Of a DNA stretch of 64,000 nt, positions 46,100-57,503 are shown in pieces. The position numbers were made by a program, and so were the translations under genes. The DNA is from Taeniopygia guttata (Eukaryota; Chordata; Aves; Passeriformes; Estrildidae). The notes beneath the pieces are model-generated. The model ran no database searches. It saw only the letters and a list, made by a program, of their open reading frames with translations, and was not told the origin of the DNA. Where the stretch lies: NCBI RefSeq assembly GCF_048771995.1, contig NC_133024.1, forward strand, positions 115,713,001 to 115,777,000, in the 5' to 3' direction. How positions within the stretch are numbered: the stretch's first letter is position 1; every line of letters begins with the position of its first letter.

Positions 46100-46590
46100 G
46101 TGCGCATGCGCCTAGCGGCCATGACACTGTACGGAAAATGGAACTGTGCTGTAGGAAGGCGGCCATGATGCTGTACGGAAATTCCAGTGCGCATGCGCTT
46201 AGCGGCCATGACACCGCGCGGGAAAATAAAACTACGCATGCGCAAGGCGGCCATGACAGTGTACGGAAAATGGAACTCTGCTGTAGGAAGGCGGCCATGA
46301 TGCTGTACGGAAAACCCAGTGCGCATGCGCAAGGCGGCCATGACACCGCAACGGAAACTGGTACTGCGCATGCGCAAGGCGGCCATGACACTGTACGGAA
46401 AATGGAACTCTGCTATAGGAAGGCGGCCATGATGCTGTACGGAAATTCTAGTGCGCATGCGCAAGGCGGCCATGACACTGTACGGAAAATGGAACTCTAC
46501 TGTAGGAAGGCGGCCATTATGCTGTACGGAAATTCCAGTTCGCATGCGCAAAGCGGGCGTACTGCAAAGGGAACCGCGCATGCGCACTGC
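46100..46590. promoter_or_regulatory. Tandem array of NRF1-type palindromes and GCGGCCAT words
   Basis: Eight copies of (T/C)GCGCATGCGC or a one-base variant occur at about 46101, 46188, 46233, 46320, 46365, 46452, 46539 and 46575. Spacings are 87, 45, 87, 45, 87, 87 and 36 bases. TGCGCATGCGCA is the consensus site of NRF1. Between them AAGGCGGCCATGA recurs (CCAT core of YY1) along with CTGTACGGAAA and GGAACTCTGCTGTAGGAAGG. The array begins 10 bases after copy A ends and is absent from copy B. Binding is inferred from motif identity only. Confidence 0.8.
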
Positions 46591-46614
46591 GTGGTGGGGA
46601 ACCTTGCTATCTGT

Positions 46615-47400
46615 TTTTTGGGGGTTTGGGATTTTTGGAAATTTGGTGGTTTGGGGTTTGGGGGGTTTTGGGGATTTGGGAATTTGGGGTTTGGGATTTT
46701 GGGGATTTGGGGATTTGGGGTTCGGGTTCCCGGGATCCCGGCCCTGCTCAGCCTCTCCCGGATCCGCAGCAGCTCCGGAACCGCCTCGAAACGGAGCCGG
46801 GACCCGCCCGGGTGAGCCTGAAACCCAAAATCCCCCAAAAATCCCCCCAAACCTCAAACATCCCCCAAAAATCCCCTAAATTTCAAATTCCCAAACCCCC
46901 CCCCCCCAAACCCCCCAAAAAAACACTAAACCTCAAAAAAACCCAAAACCCCCAAATCCTCCAAAAATCCCCAAATCCCAAACCCCCAAATCCCCTACAT
47001 CCCCAAAAACCCCAAATATTCCCCAAAAATCCCCTCAATTCCAAAATCCCAAACCCCAAAAATCCCCCAGATCCCAAACCCCCAAAATCCCCTAAAAATC
47101 CCCCCTGAAGTCCCCCAAATCCCCAAAACCCCCCAAATATCCCCCCCAAAAATCCCCCAAACCCCAAAATCCTCCAAAAATCCCCAAATCCCAAACCCCA
47201 AAATCCCCTAAATCCCCCCAAACCCCAAAATGCTCCAAAAATCCCCCAAAAATCCCCTAAATCCAAAATCCCAAACCCCCAAAATCCCCTAAATCCCAAA
47301 ATCCTCCAAAAATCCCCCAAAAATCCCCAAAATCCCAAACACCCAAATCCCCTAAATCCCAAAAAAACCCAAATATTCCCCAAAAATCCCCTAAATTGGG
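46615..47400. repeat. TTTGGGG / CCCCAAA minisatellite with a strand switch
   Basis: 46615-46735 is G-rich on the plus strand (GGGGTTTGGGATTTTGGGG words). 46820-47395 is C-rich (ATCCCCAAAAATCCCC words), and a short G-rich stretch returns at 47396-47430. The two arms are roughly complementary, so the region could fold back or form G-quadruplexes. Such repeats are common in GC-rich introns of passerine microchromosomes. All frames are partly open by composition. Confidence 0.85.
46752..46811 (+). CDS. Possible 60-base exon between minisatellite arms
   Basis: The only non-repetitive GC-rich island in the minisatellite is bordered by CCCTGCTCAG and CGG|GTGAGCC. It has one frame reading PLPDPQQLRNRLETEPGPAR. 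It is too short and unmatched for a firm call, and could be a chance pair of splice-like words. Confidence 0.2.
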
Positions 47401-47469
47401 GATTTGGGAATTTTGGGATTTGGGAATTCCCGCCCCTCCCCCCTCCCTCATTCCCGTTTTTTTTTTCAG

Positions 47470-48190
47470 CTCCTGCTGGGAATTCCGGACCCCCCCGCCC
47501 AAACGGCTCCGAGCAGCTCCAGAAAATACCCAAAAAAATTCCCAAAATTCCCAGGAAATCGTGGAGAAAGCGGCGCCGGCCCGGAGGCTGCAGATCCCCG
47601 CCGGAAATCCGGGAATTCCGACAGGAAATTCAGGAATTCTGGCGGAAAATTCAGGAATTCCAGAAAGAAATTCGGGAATTCCAGTTGGAAATTCAGGAAT
47701 TCCAACGGGAAATTCGGGACTCCTGGCTGGAAATGCAGGAATGGCATCAGGAAATCCGGGAATTCTGTCAGGAAATCCGGGAATTCCGGGAATCCCGGTG
47801 CGTTCCCAACTTTCCGTGGCTCAGTTTTACGGGAGCCGGAATTACCGGGACCCCCTGGAGCGGAAACGGCTCCGGGAGCTGCTGGGGCACGGAGAGATCC
47901 CGGAAAAAACCCGGAATTCCGGGAATTCCGACAGGAAATTCCGGAATCCCGGCGGGAAATCCGGGGATTCCGCCAGGAAATCCGGGAATTCCGACAGGAA
48001 ATCTGGGAATTCTGCCAGGAAGGGCAGCTCCAAAGGCAAAGGGAGCAGCGGGAATTCCCGGAATTCCAGGCTGGGGAATTCCAGGATTGAGAATTCCCAG
48101 ATTTCCAATGTTGAGAACTCCCGGAATTCCAGGATGGGGAATTCCCGGATTTCCGGGATTGGGAATTCCTGCAGAATTCCAGGATGAAGA
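47470..48190 (+). repeat. GGAATTCC-type 21-bp minisatellite, coiled-coil-like if translated
   Basis: A tandem array of about 21-base units built on GAAATTCGGGAATTCCRR, with GAATTC dozens of times. In one frame the first part reads EIREFRQ EIQEFWR KIQEFQK (heptads with Ile and Phe at a/d positions). After 47.9 kb the same heptads continue in another frame. A unique segment at about 47820-47910 encodes NYRDPLERKRLRELLG in a third frame. The repeat has no stops in any plus frame, so openness is not evidence of coding. A consensus-like acceptor (TTTTTTTTTCAG) ends at 47469. Confidence 0.7.
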
Positions 48191-51100
48191 ATTCCCTTAT
48201 TTGCTTTGATAGACTTTCCTGCCCCTGGCACAGAGGGAGGGGCTATAAACCAAATTGTCATTACAAATCTGTCTGAAAAGGACCTAAAATTAGATGCCAT
48301 GAAAATGGCTCTGGGAATCCCCAAAGTCCCAGCTACGGTAAGAATCAGACTTTGTGCCTCTGTCCTGGAAGAGCACAGCACTGCAATGCATCCTAACACA
48401 TTTTGCAACCTTCTAATAGATATATTTCATCTCATGCAAGAAGACAGATGAGTAATTCCCAGGAGCTTCATGCAAAATTGGCCCTAAAGCAGATCCCAGT
48501 AGGCATCAAGGTAAGCAAAGAAATGTAGCCCTTTCCATTTTAGCCAGCTGCAGTTGACAACAGATTTCAAATTTAGACTTCAAACATTCTCATGAAGAAA
48601 TTAACCCTTAGGTTGTTGTGGCTTTACTGTGATCCATGTAAAATAGCACCTTTTCCTTGTGCATTTTTTTTAACACAACACTTTTTTTTTTTTTTTATTT
48701 TTTCCTTGCTAGGCTGGATTCTGTATGCTGCAAGGCTGTCATATCAGGATGCTGCAAAAGAGTTTGTTGCATCTTCTTCCTGAAAAGTTGGTGGAGTTTC
48801 TCTCTATGCAGAGGGTACAACATTTATGGTCAGGACACGGTTTTCTTGCTTTGTGGTTTTCTTGCTGCTGCTTTTAAAGGGGTCAACACTCTTAGCTCCA
48901 GGAAACTGAAACTAAATGTGAGCAGGGACTGGAGGAAGGAAGCAGGGAGGATCCACTACAAGATTCCAAAAACTAAATAAAGCAGGATTCAACTGCCAGT
49001 GGCTGAATAGCAGCAATTTATGAGCTGTTCCTCAAAAGCCCCAGACAAGCACCAAGTCCTGTGGGAAGCTGGAGATTGACAGAAGACACCTCCAGAAGAG
49101 TCTGCTGTTGAAATTTCCTTTAAGCCTGTTTTTTTTTTTTTTTTTTTCAAGTGGATCATCCAGACCTGGCAAATGCATAAGGTCAGCCCTTGGAAGAGCA
49201 AAAAGCTCTCGCCAAGAAAACCAAACGAGTGGCTGAAATCTGTCCATTTGTCTGCCTGTCTTTTTGGCCTTGGATTACTGTGCTTTTCAAAGCTATTCTT
49301 TCATAACTTGGATAAAAAGGTAAATGTTTCATATAGCCCCGCAAGTAGTAATCATCCTGTCCATGCAAAAAAACCTGCTGCCTGAGGGATGGGCCCCAAA
49401 CCAGAGGTGTTTCTCATTTACCTACAAAGCGTCTGGCTTTAGCATGTGTAGTCAGTTTTTGTGAACATGTGAGTCCATTGCCTGCTCTAACAGAGTTAGT
49501 GACTTACTTTCAGTGGTTGTAGAGAGTTTCACTGAAACAGCACTGTTTGTAGTCCACTGTGTGACTTAGGAGACACAATAGCCAGACAATTCTGCAAGTG
49601 TAATATAACTGTATGTGGCGTTCCCAGAAAATGCTCTGAAGTCTTCTCTCCGTTGCACCATGGTGATAAAAACCACTGCTGCTTTTCAAGCTCCACGAGG
49701 CCATGCTGTGCTGTGCTGAAAGGGATAGAAAAGCCAATTAGCTCTGAAAAGTGAAGGGCAGGCAGAGAGGGGTGCTCTGGCCTGGAATTCCCTCCCTTTG
49801 GCAGCAGCAAAGGTCAGCTGTGCAGCCAAATTTCAGTGACCACATGTGGATCCAGCTTGTGCGTGTTGCCAGCTATCTGCACAGGGAGTGGGAGAGGGTG
49901 GGGAGGAAGAATTGATTCTGGAAGGGGAAAGCCTGAGTTAAAGGGAAAAGTGGAGTGAAATGTGACAGCTGGGATTTCCAGAAGATAGTTTGATGGATGC
50001 TGGCCATCCAGCTTCCCTAGAACTCTTTATCAGTAACACCCTCTATATCTCCCTGAGTGACTTTTAGCCTGTCTGGCAGTTTTCAGCATCCGTGTGTGAG
50101 CGAAAAGAGGTGGAAGGCAGTTCTCTCTGATTTGGCAGCTCTGGGACTTTGTGCTGCTGGCTGAGGGTCTGGATTTCTCAGGAACTTCCTGGCTACCTGT
50201 GGCTCCCACAGGCTTGTAGGACTGGGCTTAGAGAAACCCTGAGCTGCCCGATGTCTGCTCTTGCTGCAGCTCTTCTGAAAAGTCCTGGGTGTGGATGTGA
50301 GCCTGCAGTCCTTGGGAGGCAGAATTCACTCCACAATCCCAAGGGACTTGCTCTATCTGTCAGTGCAGGCCAGCTGTGGGAATCCTCCAAGTCCCTTTAT
50401 CCTGTTCTGTGTGTCAAGGCCCTGTGGCTGACCACGAGTGCCCCGAGCTGCCATGGACCCTTCTTGCAAGGGCAATTGTTTTCAGAGTCAGCGTAGGTGC
50501 TGGCTACCTTTGGAAAAGTGTGAATACCCCGGGGAAATCCATGGGGCAGACACCTTGGGCCATACTGTGTGCTGGCACCATCAGCAGGCATGATACAGAC
50601 AGAGGTGCTTTGCTTTTGGTGTGAAACCTTGCTCTGATGCGTCATTCCAAGGAAAACAGCCGGAACTGGCAGGCCAGGGCATGTGGTGAGATGAGTAATT
50701 CCAGCTCCCTTACTGGACCTGATTTATACAGCTCAGGTCCAATAGTTCTGAGAAATTGTTGATGGTGGGAGCCTTTCTGTTTGTTTGTTTCTCTGGAAAC
50801 TTGAAGCCTTTCAAATAAAGAACAAATGAGGTATAGGGAATTTTTAGCTGGGGTATGTGCTTCAGGATGTTTGCTGCATTCAGGCTTCAAGAACACAAAT
50901 TCTCTGCAGACAATCCCTCACACAGTGGGGGAAAAAAGGATATTGGGCTTGGAAGTGCACCAGGGAGATGGGACTCAAGTGAGCTTTGAACAGCAATCAT
51001 TGTCATTAGTGGTGGTGCTGTAATATGTGCTTGACTCAAATCCAGCATTGCACAGGCAAGAACCTGGTGAAAGCTTTGTAACTTGATATTTGTGGTTGTG

Positions 51101-52170
51101 ATCCGCTGTTGAATAGGCTAGACATGAATAAAATCAGTATTTTTTAAAGTGTTGTGTGGGGTTTTTTATGTCAAAAAAGGCTGGTTGCCCTCTTGGACTT
51201 TATTGTGTTCATGTGAAATGTTTGATGTGGACTTAATACGGGTCTGCAGATTTTTTAGGACAGTCCACGTCCCCTTGCAGAATTTCACCTTCCTCAGAGG
51301 TGGGTGCTGCAGTGCTGCACTGAATTTCTGCCACAGGGAAAGATGTGAAGGTAATTTGCCATGTTACCCTGCTGGTCCTGCAGGGGTGGTCCCTCTGTGC
51401 TGTGACAGCTCCACAGCCTGCCATCAGGTTGGCGTGATCTCCTGGCTGGACATCGGTGCCGGTGAGGGATGTGTCTGACTCCATTCCGGCCCTTGCTCGA
51501 GGAAAGGTGTGGGTGAAGGTGCTTTTGCATCTCCCACATTCTGTGTCTGGTTGGACACCAAGACTAAAGACTGCCAATTTGGGCACTGCCCAGAGTGTTA
51601 CCACCTTCCATGAGACCTGTCCTGCTCCATCATGGGCACTGCATGTGGGAATGCTCAATGGCAATCTCCAAATTACTCCTCACTCAGCTTTTTCTTGCTT
51701 CTGGACTCGGGAGCCACAAAGGTAAGTCCATGCATGTGGCATTGATCCATGCGTCTGCCTCACTCACAGTCACGCTGGCAGAGGGCAAGGAGACAACAGT
51801 CAAGGAAAAAGCCTTGTTTTCCCAGTGGATGCAGGAGTCTGTGTCTTGCTGAAGGGCAGTGGTCCCCACACAGATTGTTTTTCTTTTTTCCTCTCCCCCA
51901 CCACTGTGGCAGCATTGTTACTGGTGAGTTCGTGGGCTTGTCTGCTCCCTGTACCTCACCCAGAGCCCTCTCACTGCCTCTGGTCCTTGAGCCCTGGACA
52001 CGTTTGCACATTTGAGTTAATCCACATACTTTGTTTGTTTTACAAAGTCTTTTTTTTCTCTCAGCTGCCACATTTCAAAGCACACTTGCTTACTTTACTT
52101 CATCTCTTTCCCTTCTTCATCCAGCCCAGATGATTCTTCACTCCCCTCTGGAGGGAAGTTGCTGTCCCAA
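48191..52170. other. Ordinary non-coding sequence, nothing assigned
   Basis: A short frame from 48206 ends at GCTACG|GTAAGA, which resembles a donor, but no acceptor or family supports it. AATAAAA near 51129 could be a polyadenylation signal of an unseen transcript. No repeat family was recognised. Confidence 0.4.
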
Positions 52171-52176
52171 AGCTAT

Positions 52177-52565
52177 TGTAAATGCAGGTGAACCCGGTGG
52201 GAAGAAATGGTGATGTCTGACTCCAGTTCAGAAGGCTGAATGATTTCTTTATTATAACTATACTATAATGCATTCATATACTATTTCAAGGAGATACTAA
52301 AACTACAAACCTACCAAATCTCACTGACTCACAACTCGTGACCCTCTGAGAGCCCAGCCCCAGGAGGGTTGGATTGGCCATCAGACTCAAGCAATCCTCA
52401 CCAGAATCCAACCAAGCACTCACCCCAGGTAAGTAATTCTCCAAACACATTCCACATAGGGAAAAGAAGGAGCAGAAATAGAAATTGTTTTCTTTTTCTT
52501 TCTTCTGTGTTCTTCTTTGTTCTGTGTTCTTCTATGAAAAAATCCTGAGACAGCAGTGAATGTGC
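52177..52565 (-). mobile_element. LTR relic, ERVK-like, antisense (fossil)
   Basis: On the minus strand the text AATAAAGAAATCATTCAGCC, GGAGTCAGACATCA and CCCACCGGGTTCACCTGCAT is the R/U5 end of a common passerine LTR, finishing near 52177. The other end is placed only approximately near 52565 and I found no clear target duplication. No internal region is seen. Confidence 0.6.
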
Positions 52566-52569
52566 CTAC

Positions 52570-54360
52570 CACACAAACCCCACCGCACTAAAGTGAGTGG
52601 CACAAATGCCACCGAGGGAGCTGTGTTTTGGATCCCATCAGTACAGACCCCCCCACTTGCCAGCCTGCACCAGCAGTGCTCCAAACCTGCAGCAATGTGT
52701 GTAGAATTGAGATTGCTCACAACTACAGGTAGATGTCTAATGTCCAGGCAATATCACATAAATCATCTCTTCACCCCAAAAAATTAATCAGATTTGGGTT
52801 ACGATGATGCAAACCCCTTTATCTCCCTATCACCACCACCTCTCCCCCTTTAGTATTTATTAAAGAAAAGTCAAAATGCTTCTAATAATTTTTTTTTTTT
52901 TTTTTCCCCTATGAAAATGTCTTTTTTATCTAGCAGGTAGCAAAGATCTGAAGGGAGGAGTGGTCATCTCAGGCTGCTGGGGGTGGTCACTCATCAGAAC
53001 TGTAAATGGGTGATGGGGATGGAGACAAAGGCAATTCTGGTCAGGCTGCAAGCACAGCCCTGACTTCCACTCTTGTAAATAGTCATTTCATGGCTTCCTT
53101 CTGAAATTTGGGATTTAGGGAGTTCCAGCAAAGGGTGAGGCCGCTCCAGGGCTGTGTCTCTGAGCCCCAGGAATCTGTTCTACATTTTTTCAGTCCCTTG
53201 CGTGGTGTTAAATTTTGTGACACCTTCTTCAGTCTGACTTACCGCAGATAAGACAGAGAGGATTTTTTTAAACCAATGAGGATTAGGGTAAGTTTGGAAT
53301 AAGGTTTTTAGAGGGTGGATTATGAAGGCACGAGCTGTGCAAGGCTGACCATTTGAGCTTCATCTGCCATAAGGGCCCACAGAGTATTAAACTTCATTCA
53401 TGGCAATTCAGGTATAAAGGAAATGTCAGGAAGAAGGAGGAGCAGGGAGGAATATAAATGTATTCATTCTGAGTACAGCATTTGTATTTGCTGTTGTAAT
53501 TGGTCTGTTAAAATGATTTCCTAGAAGTGAATTAGCGATCCCAGTAGAGAATACAATTTGGAGAGTCATTAAATTAGAAGAAACTAAATCGAAGGCAGAG
53601 TAGCATCTCTTCTATGCTGTGGCAGAAACTGTGTTGCAGACAGATTGACTGCTGACAGATCGTCAGAACTGAGTGATATTCACTCATGACTTCCAAGGGG
53701 AATTGTGGAATTACCTACAGCACTTCATTCACTTAATGAATTGTTGCCTCCATTGTTGCCTGAAGCCTGCAGAGTAACAAAGGCGCTGGCTTTCTTTGAA
53801 ACGGTTTCCATAGGTGTCTCTAAAGTACCGCAGCCTGGTAAATGTAACTTCTGTAGGAGGAGAATTACTTGTATAACAAGGAATTGAATCAGTGAATGCC
53901 TGATAAATACAAAAAATGTCCTTCATAAAAGTCACCATCATTTCTGTTATGGGAGGTTTTGCTTCGGGACACTGATTTCTTTGGAGAGATAAACAAGCAC
54001 AGTGGTAATGGTGAGACTTCTTGGTTAGGTCAGAAGGTTTTAGAGGGAAATGTCCACTCACGTGATCAAAAGAGAAGATCCTGGCATGGTTAAAAATGGG
54101 AAACAGTGAGCTTGTAGGTTTAGGTGATCTGCTTGTGGTCATTCTTCAGACTTTTAATATTCATGCAGAAGTTTGGCAGAAACAGGAAACTTATGTGTAG
54201 ACCAAAATCAGTTCAGCTTCTACAGTAAATGGTATTAACTGGTGTTATGTAGCTTTGACCCTTTGGAGAGATCTAAATCTGGCCTTTCCCAAGTTCTGAT
54301 GGAGTAAAATAACTGTTTCCCAGTCTTTTATTTGCAGATACTCTAAATATTGTTGCTGGG
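52570..54360. other. Non-coding, nothing assigned
   Basis: No exon, RNA gene or named repeat. A T-run (52891-52907) and AT-rich text only. Confidence 0.4.
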
Positions 54361-54362
54361 GA

Positions 54363-54451
54363 TCTATATAAAAAATTCAAAGGTAAGTAAAAATAAGTAT
54401 TAGCAGTATGTGTGAAATATAATATAAATAATAATTTGTCTATCTTGCTAC

Positions 54452-54490
<39 letters not shown>

Positions 54491-55663
54491 ATATATTTCT
54501 AAATACGTCACTATAAAGTAGAAATGCAAATGTGACTATAATGATGAAAAAATATATGAATATTCAAGTAACGTTTAAAGAAGGGGCTTTTTTTTGCTTT
54601 TTATTTGGTTAGAGGCAGGGTTTTAATGGAAGAAAAATGAATATACCTTTTATTTTGATATCATTCTAAATATAGATATATATTCAATGTATGCAGAGAT
54701 TTTTCTATTCTATCTCTTCTGAATATTTATTTTCATTTCTATTTTATACTTTCATATAACACCATACATCAATCTACATTTTAAACGTAAATTTGAATAT
54801 AAATGCGAAATATAGAGATAAATTTAAACGTAGTTTAAAAGAAAAGGGGTTTTTAAAAGATTTTTACTTGGATAGAGGCAGGGGTTTATTTTAAGCAATA
54901 TAAACCTTTTAGAAATAGAAATCTATCTATAGAAATATGTAAGCAATGTATTAAGCAATGCATAAAAATATAAATTGTAATAAAGGAATAAATGTAAGAA
55001 ATTATAAAAATACAATTACACATCAATATACGTTATAAATCCAAATGTGAATATAAATATGAAAAATATAAAACTAAAATAGCTTGAAATGCAGTTTAAA
55101 AGAGAAGGTTTTTGCTTTTGGTTCCTGTTGGGTTAGAGGCAGGGTTTTTTTTGCTGGCGTTCTTTTCCGCGCGGGATGTTTTGGGGCATTTGCTGCAGGG
55201 CAGGTTCCGGAGGGGATCGCGCCCGTTCTTTTCTGCCGCCGGCCCCGCCCGCGGCCCCGAGGCGAGCGGCGGCCCCCGGCGGTGGCGGGCGGCAGTGCTG
55301 CCGCCCTGTGGGCAGAGGGCGGTACTGCAGCCCGCCGCCCGCGGCCGCCATCGTGGGAGTGGCTTGTCGCGGACTCGCTTGACCTTCTCGAGATGGCGCG
55401 AAAAAGAGGACGTCGGCATTCGAGGACCCGTGTCTGTTTTTTCTAGACTGCCTGAATTGTCCCCAACGCCGGCGCCCCCCGACGGGATTTTCCGCGGCGG
55501 TTCCGGTGCCGTGCACAGGGGCTGTGGGGTCAGCAGCACCGCGAGCGGCGCGCGGGGCGGTGTCTGTGAGCGCAGGGCGGGGGGCGGCGGCGGCTCGGGC
55601 GGCCCGAGCCTCAAAAACAAGCTCTGGTCAGGAAACAAGCTTGGTGCTTTGCACGCAGAAGAG
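54363..55663 (+). repeat. Duplicated block, copy B
   Basis: Partner of 44638-46090 in the same orientation, 9.7 kb apart. It has an expanded (TA)n at 54454-54487, a local inversion of about 55-60 bases at about 54700-54756 relative to copy A, and lacks the 180-base segment of A at a GCGAGCG junction (55541-55547). Its end coincides with a consensus donor GAAGAG|GTAAGG; copy A has GAAGAGGAATTT there. The GC-rich part (55081-55663) has CpG-island character. Confidence 0.9.
55081..55663 (+). other. Candidate first exon / CpG promoter ending at a splice donor
   Basis: A GC-rich block with a YY1-like GCCGCCAT (55346) and ending GAAGAG|GTAAGGAA. Downstream sequence is AT-rich intron-like, and an exon in compatible phase follows at 57441. 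It may be a 5' untranslated or coding first exon of a transcript running right. The frame that reaches the donor is open only because the block is GC-rich. Confidence 0.35.
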
Positions 55664-57440
55664 GTAAGGAAGATTCCTCTCTGTTCTAAATCTAATGTAC
55701 CCAAAAAAATTTGCATCAAAGTATTTTGTACTGAGGTCCTGGTGTATTTTATATATATACAAAAACACATATGAGTAGAAAATATATATATATTATGCTT
55801 ATATGGTGAGTGTTCCTGAAGTGCTGTCATCCCAACTTATTTTTGTGACTTCACACGAAGCAGTTCAAATGTATTAGAAAGCAAGTTGCAAACTCTAGTT
55901 TTAGACTGATAAAATCATCTAGGCGTGCCTATGATATAATTCTATAGATATATGCATCTATAACATATATAAAACTGATTTCATTTACATGAACTCCTTG
56001 TCTACACTAAGCCAGGAATTGCCAAAGGCTTGTTTTGAAGTTGAGACAGGAACAATCCATTATTACTGATTTCCAGAATGCTTCCTTATTTCAGGGGAAT
56101 AAAGATCCTGTCTTTGGCAAATTCCTCAATGTAGAAGTACCTGCACTCTTATAAGCATTCCCTTTATTTCTCTTTTAATTTCAAAAAAAAAAAGTTATTA
56201 CATGTGAATCTGATTTATTCACATTACTTTAGTCTGGTTTTTTTGCATCTATAATTGCTCTTAAGGTTATTGCACCTTGCCAGAAAGAAACCAAAGCATA
56301 AAAAATTTCCTCTGTACTAAAATTTTCCTAATGATGATTGAAAGCATTTTCTTCATTAGAGTCTATGCCTTTTGAGATCAGTACTTAGAAAGTCAAGTTT
56401 CTGGTAAATTCTCAAAGGTAGGAAATAATAGGATTAGAAATGTTTTTCTTAAGTTTTTCAAAATCCAAATTGTTTCAAAGAATTTTGCTGCACTGATCTT
56501 TGCTATTAGTTTCAGATTTTACAGAATACCATTCCTTAGATTTATTCAGCCTTCCCAAAAGTCTGTCACTGAATTGGACTGCATCAATTGGTAAGAAATA
56601 AAATCTTTTTTAAAATTCCAACTTAAGATATACTCCTTTTGTAATATATTATGTTTATGGAATGCTCTTTCAGTAAATGTGAAACAGATTTCTAATCCAT
56701 TCCAAGGACTTCGAAACACTTGGCATTAATTAATACAAGAGAGTGTCTTGTTTATCAGTTGGGATTGTGTATTTTATTAAAAACAAATTATTACTTTGAG
56801 AGGATGCTTGGGTAAATGGTGAAATAATGTTCCTTGAATAGTTGAGTTTAGTACAAAAAATCAATTTCTATTTCTTTTGTTTCAATTAATAAAATAATAT
56901 ATAGACTACTAGTTAGAATTATTTTAAGGATATATTTAGCAATATATAAAGTAAATATCAGCTTAAACTGATATAAATAAGCATAACTATGCCTGTACTT
57001 TCAAGGGCATGGTTACAAACTGAGAAGGTAGCTCCAAAGTAGTACACCTGCAACACCCTGATCTTTACAAAGACTTTTATAAGCCTATGGAGCCTTTTTG
57101 CTTCTAAGAATAAGATTGTTTACTTTGAAGTTGATGCCTTCAGTTATGCTTCATGGCAAGTATTAATAACAGCTCATGTCCAAAATGTGTAAGCCCAGCT
57201 GCTGTTCTTTACAGTCCTAACTCAGGTATGTGTTTTAGTTGTGTGCCGTTTTGCATTTTCCTCAGTACTTTTGGTTGGTTTGACTTGTGAAACTGGAAAA
57301 GCAATCGACAATTATTTGGAGGGGGACATTCTACATTATAAATCTGATCTAGGTTCTGCTGTTCTCAGAATTCACATAATTTTTTTTAATATTTAAAATT
57401 TAAAAAACCCAAAACCTGATTTGATTATCTTCATTTTCAG
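55664..57440. other. AT-rich, intron-like
   Basis: Nothing assigned. CCTTATTTCAG near 56093 looks like an acceptor, but the sequence after it has no good donor. Confidence 0.4.
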
Positions 57441-57503
57441 TCAAAAAAGATCCAAGCCCAGCTGAAAGAGCTTCATTATGGGAAAAAGGATTTGATTTTT
57501 AAG
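57441..57503 (+). CDS. Candidate 63-base coding exon, coiled-coil-like, gene unknown
   Basis: Bordered by TATCTTCATTTTCAG and a perfect donor AAG|GTAAGT. Exactly 21 codons, and only one frame is open: SKKIQAQLKELHYGKK followed by DLIFK. The amphipathic, charge-rich text suits part of a coiled-coil protein. I do not recognise the family. Phase 0 at both ends lets it join the donor at 55663 in frame, but no further exon was found downstream in the window. Confidence 0.45.

Noticed and set aside
45343-46857. A 504-codon minus-strand frame
   Set aside because: It runs through the GC-rich block, the NRF1-like array and the minisatellite, reading repeats; no start context or family.
48206-48451. 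A coding exon from the 81-codon frame
   Set aside because: A donor-like GTAAGA exists at 48339 but there is no supporting acceptor, domain or neighbouring exon.
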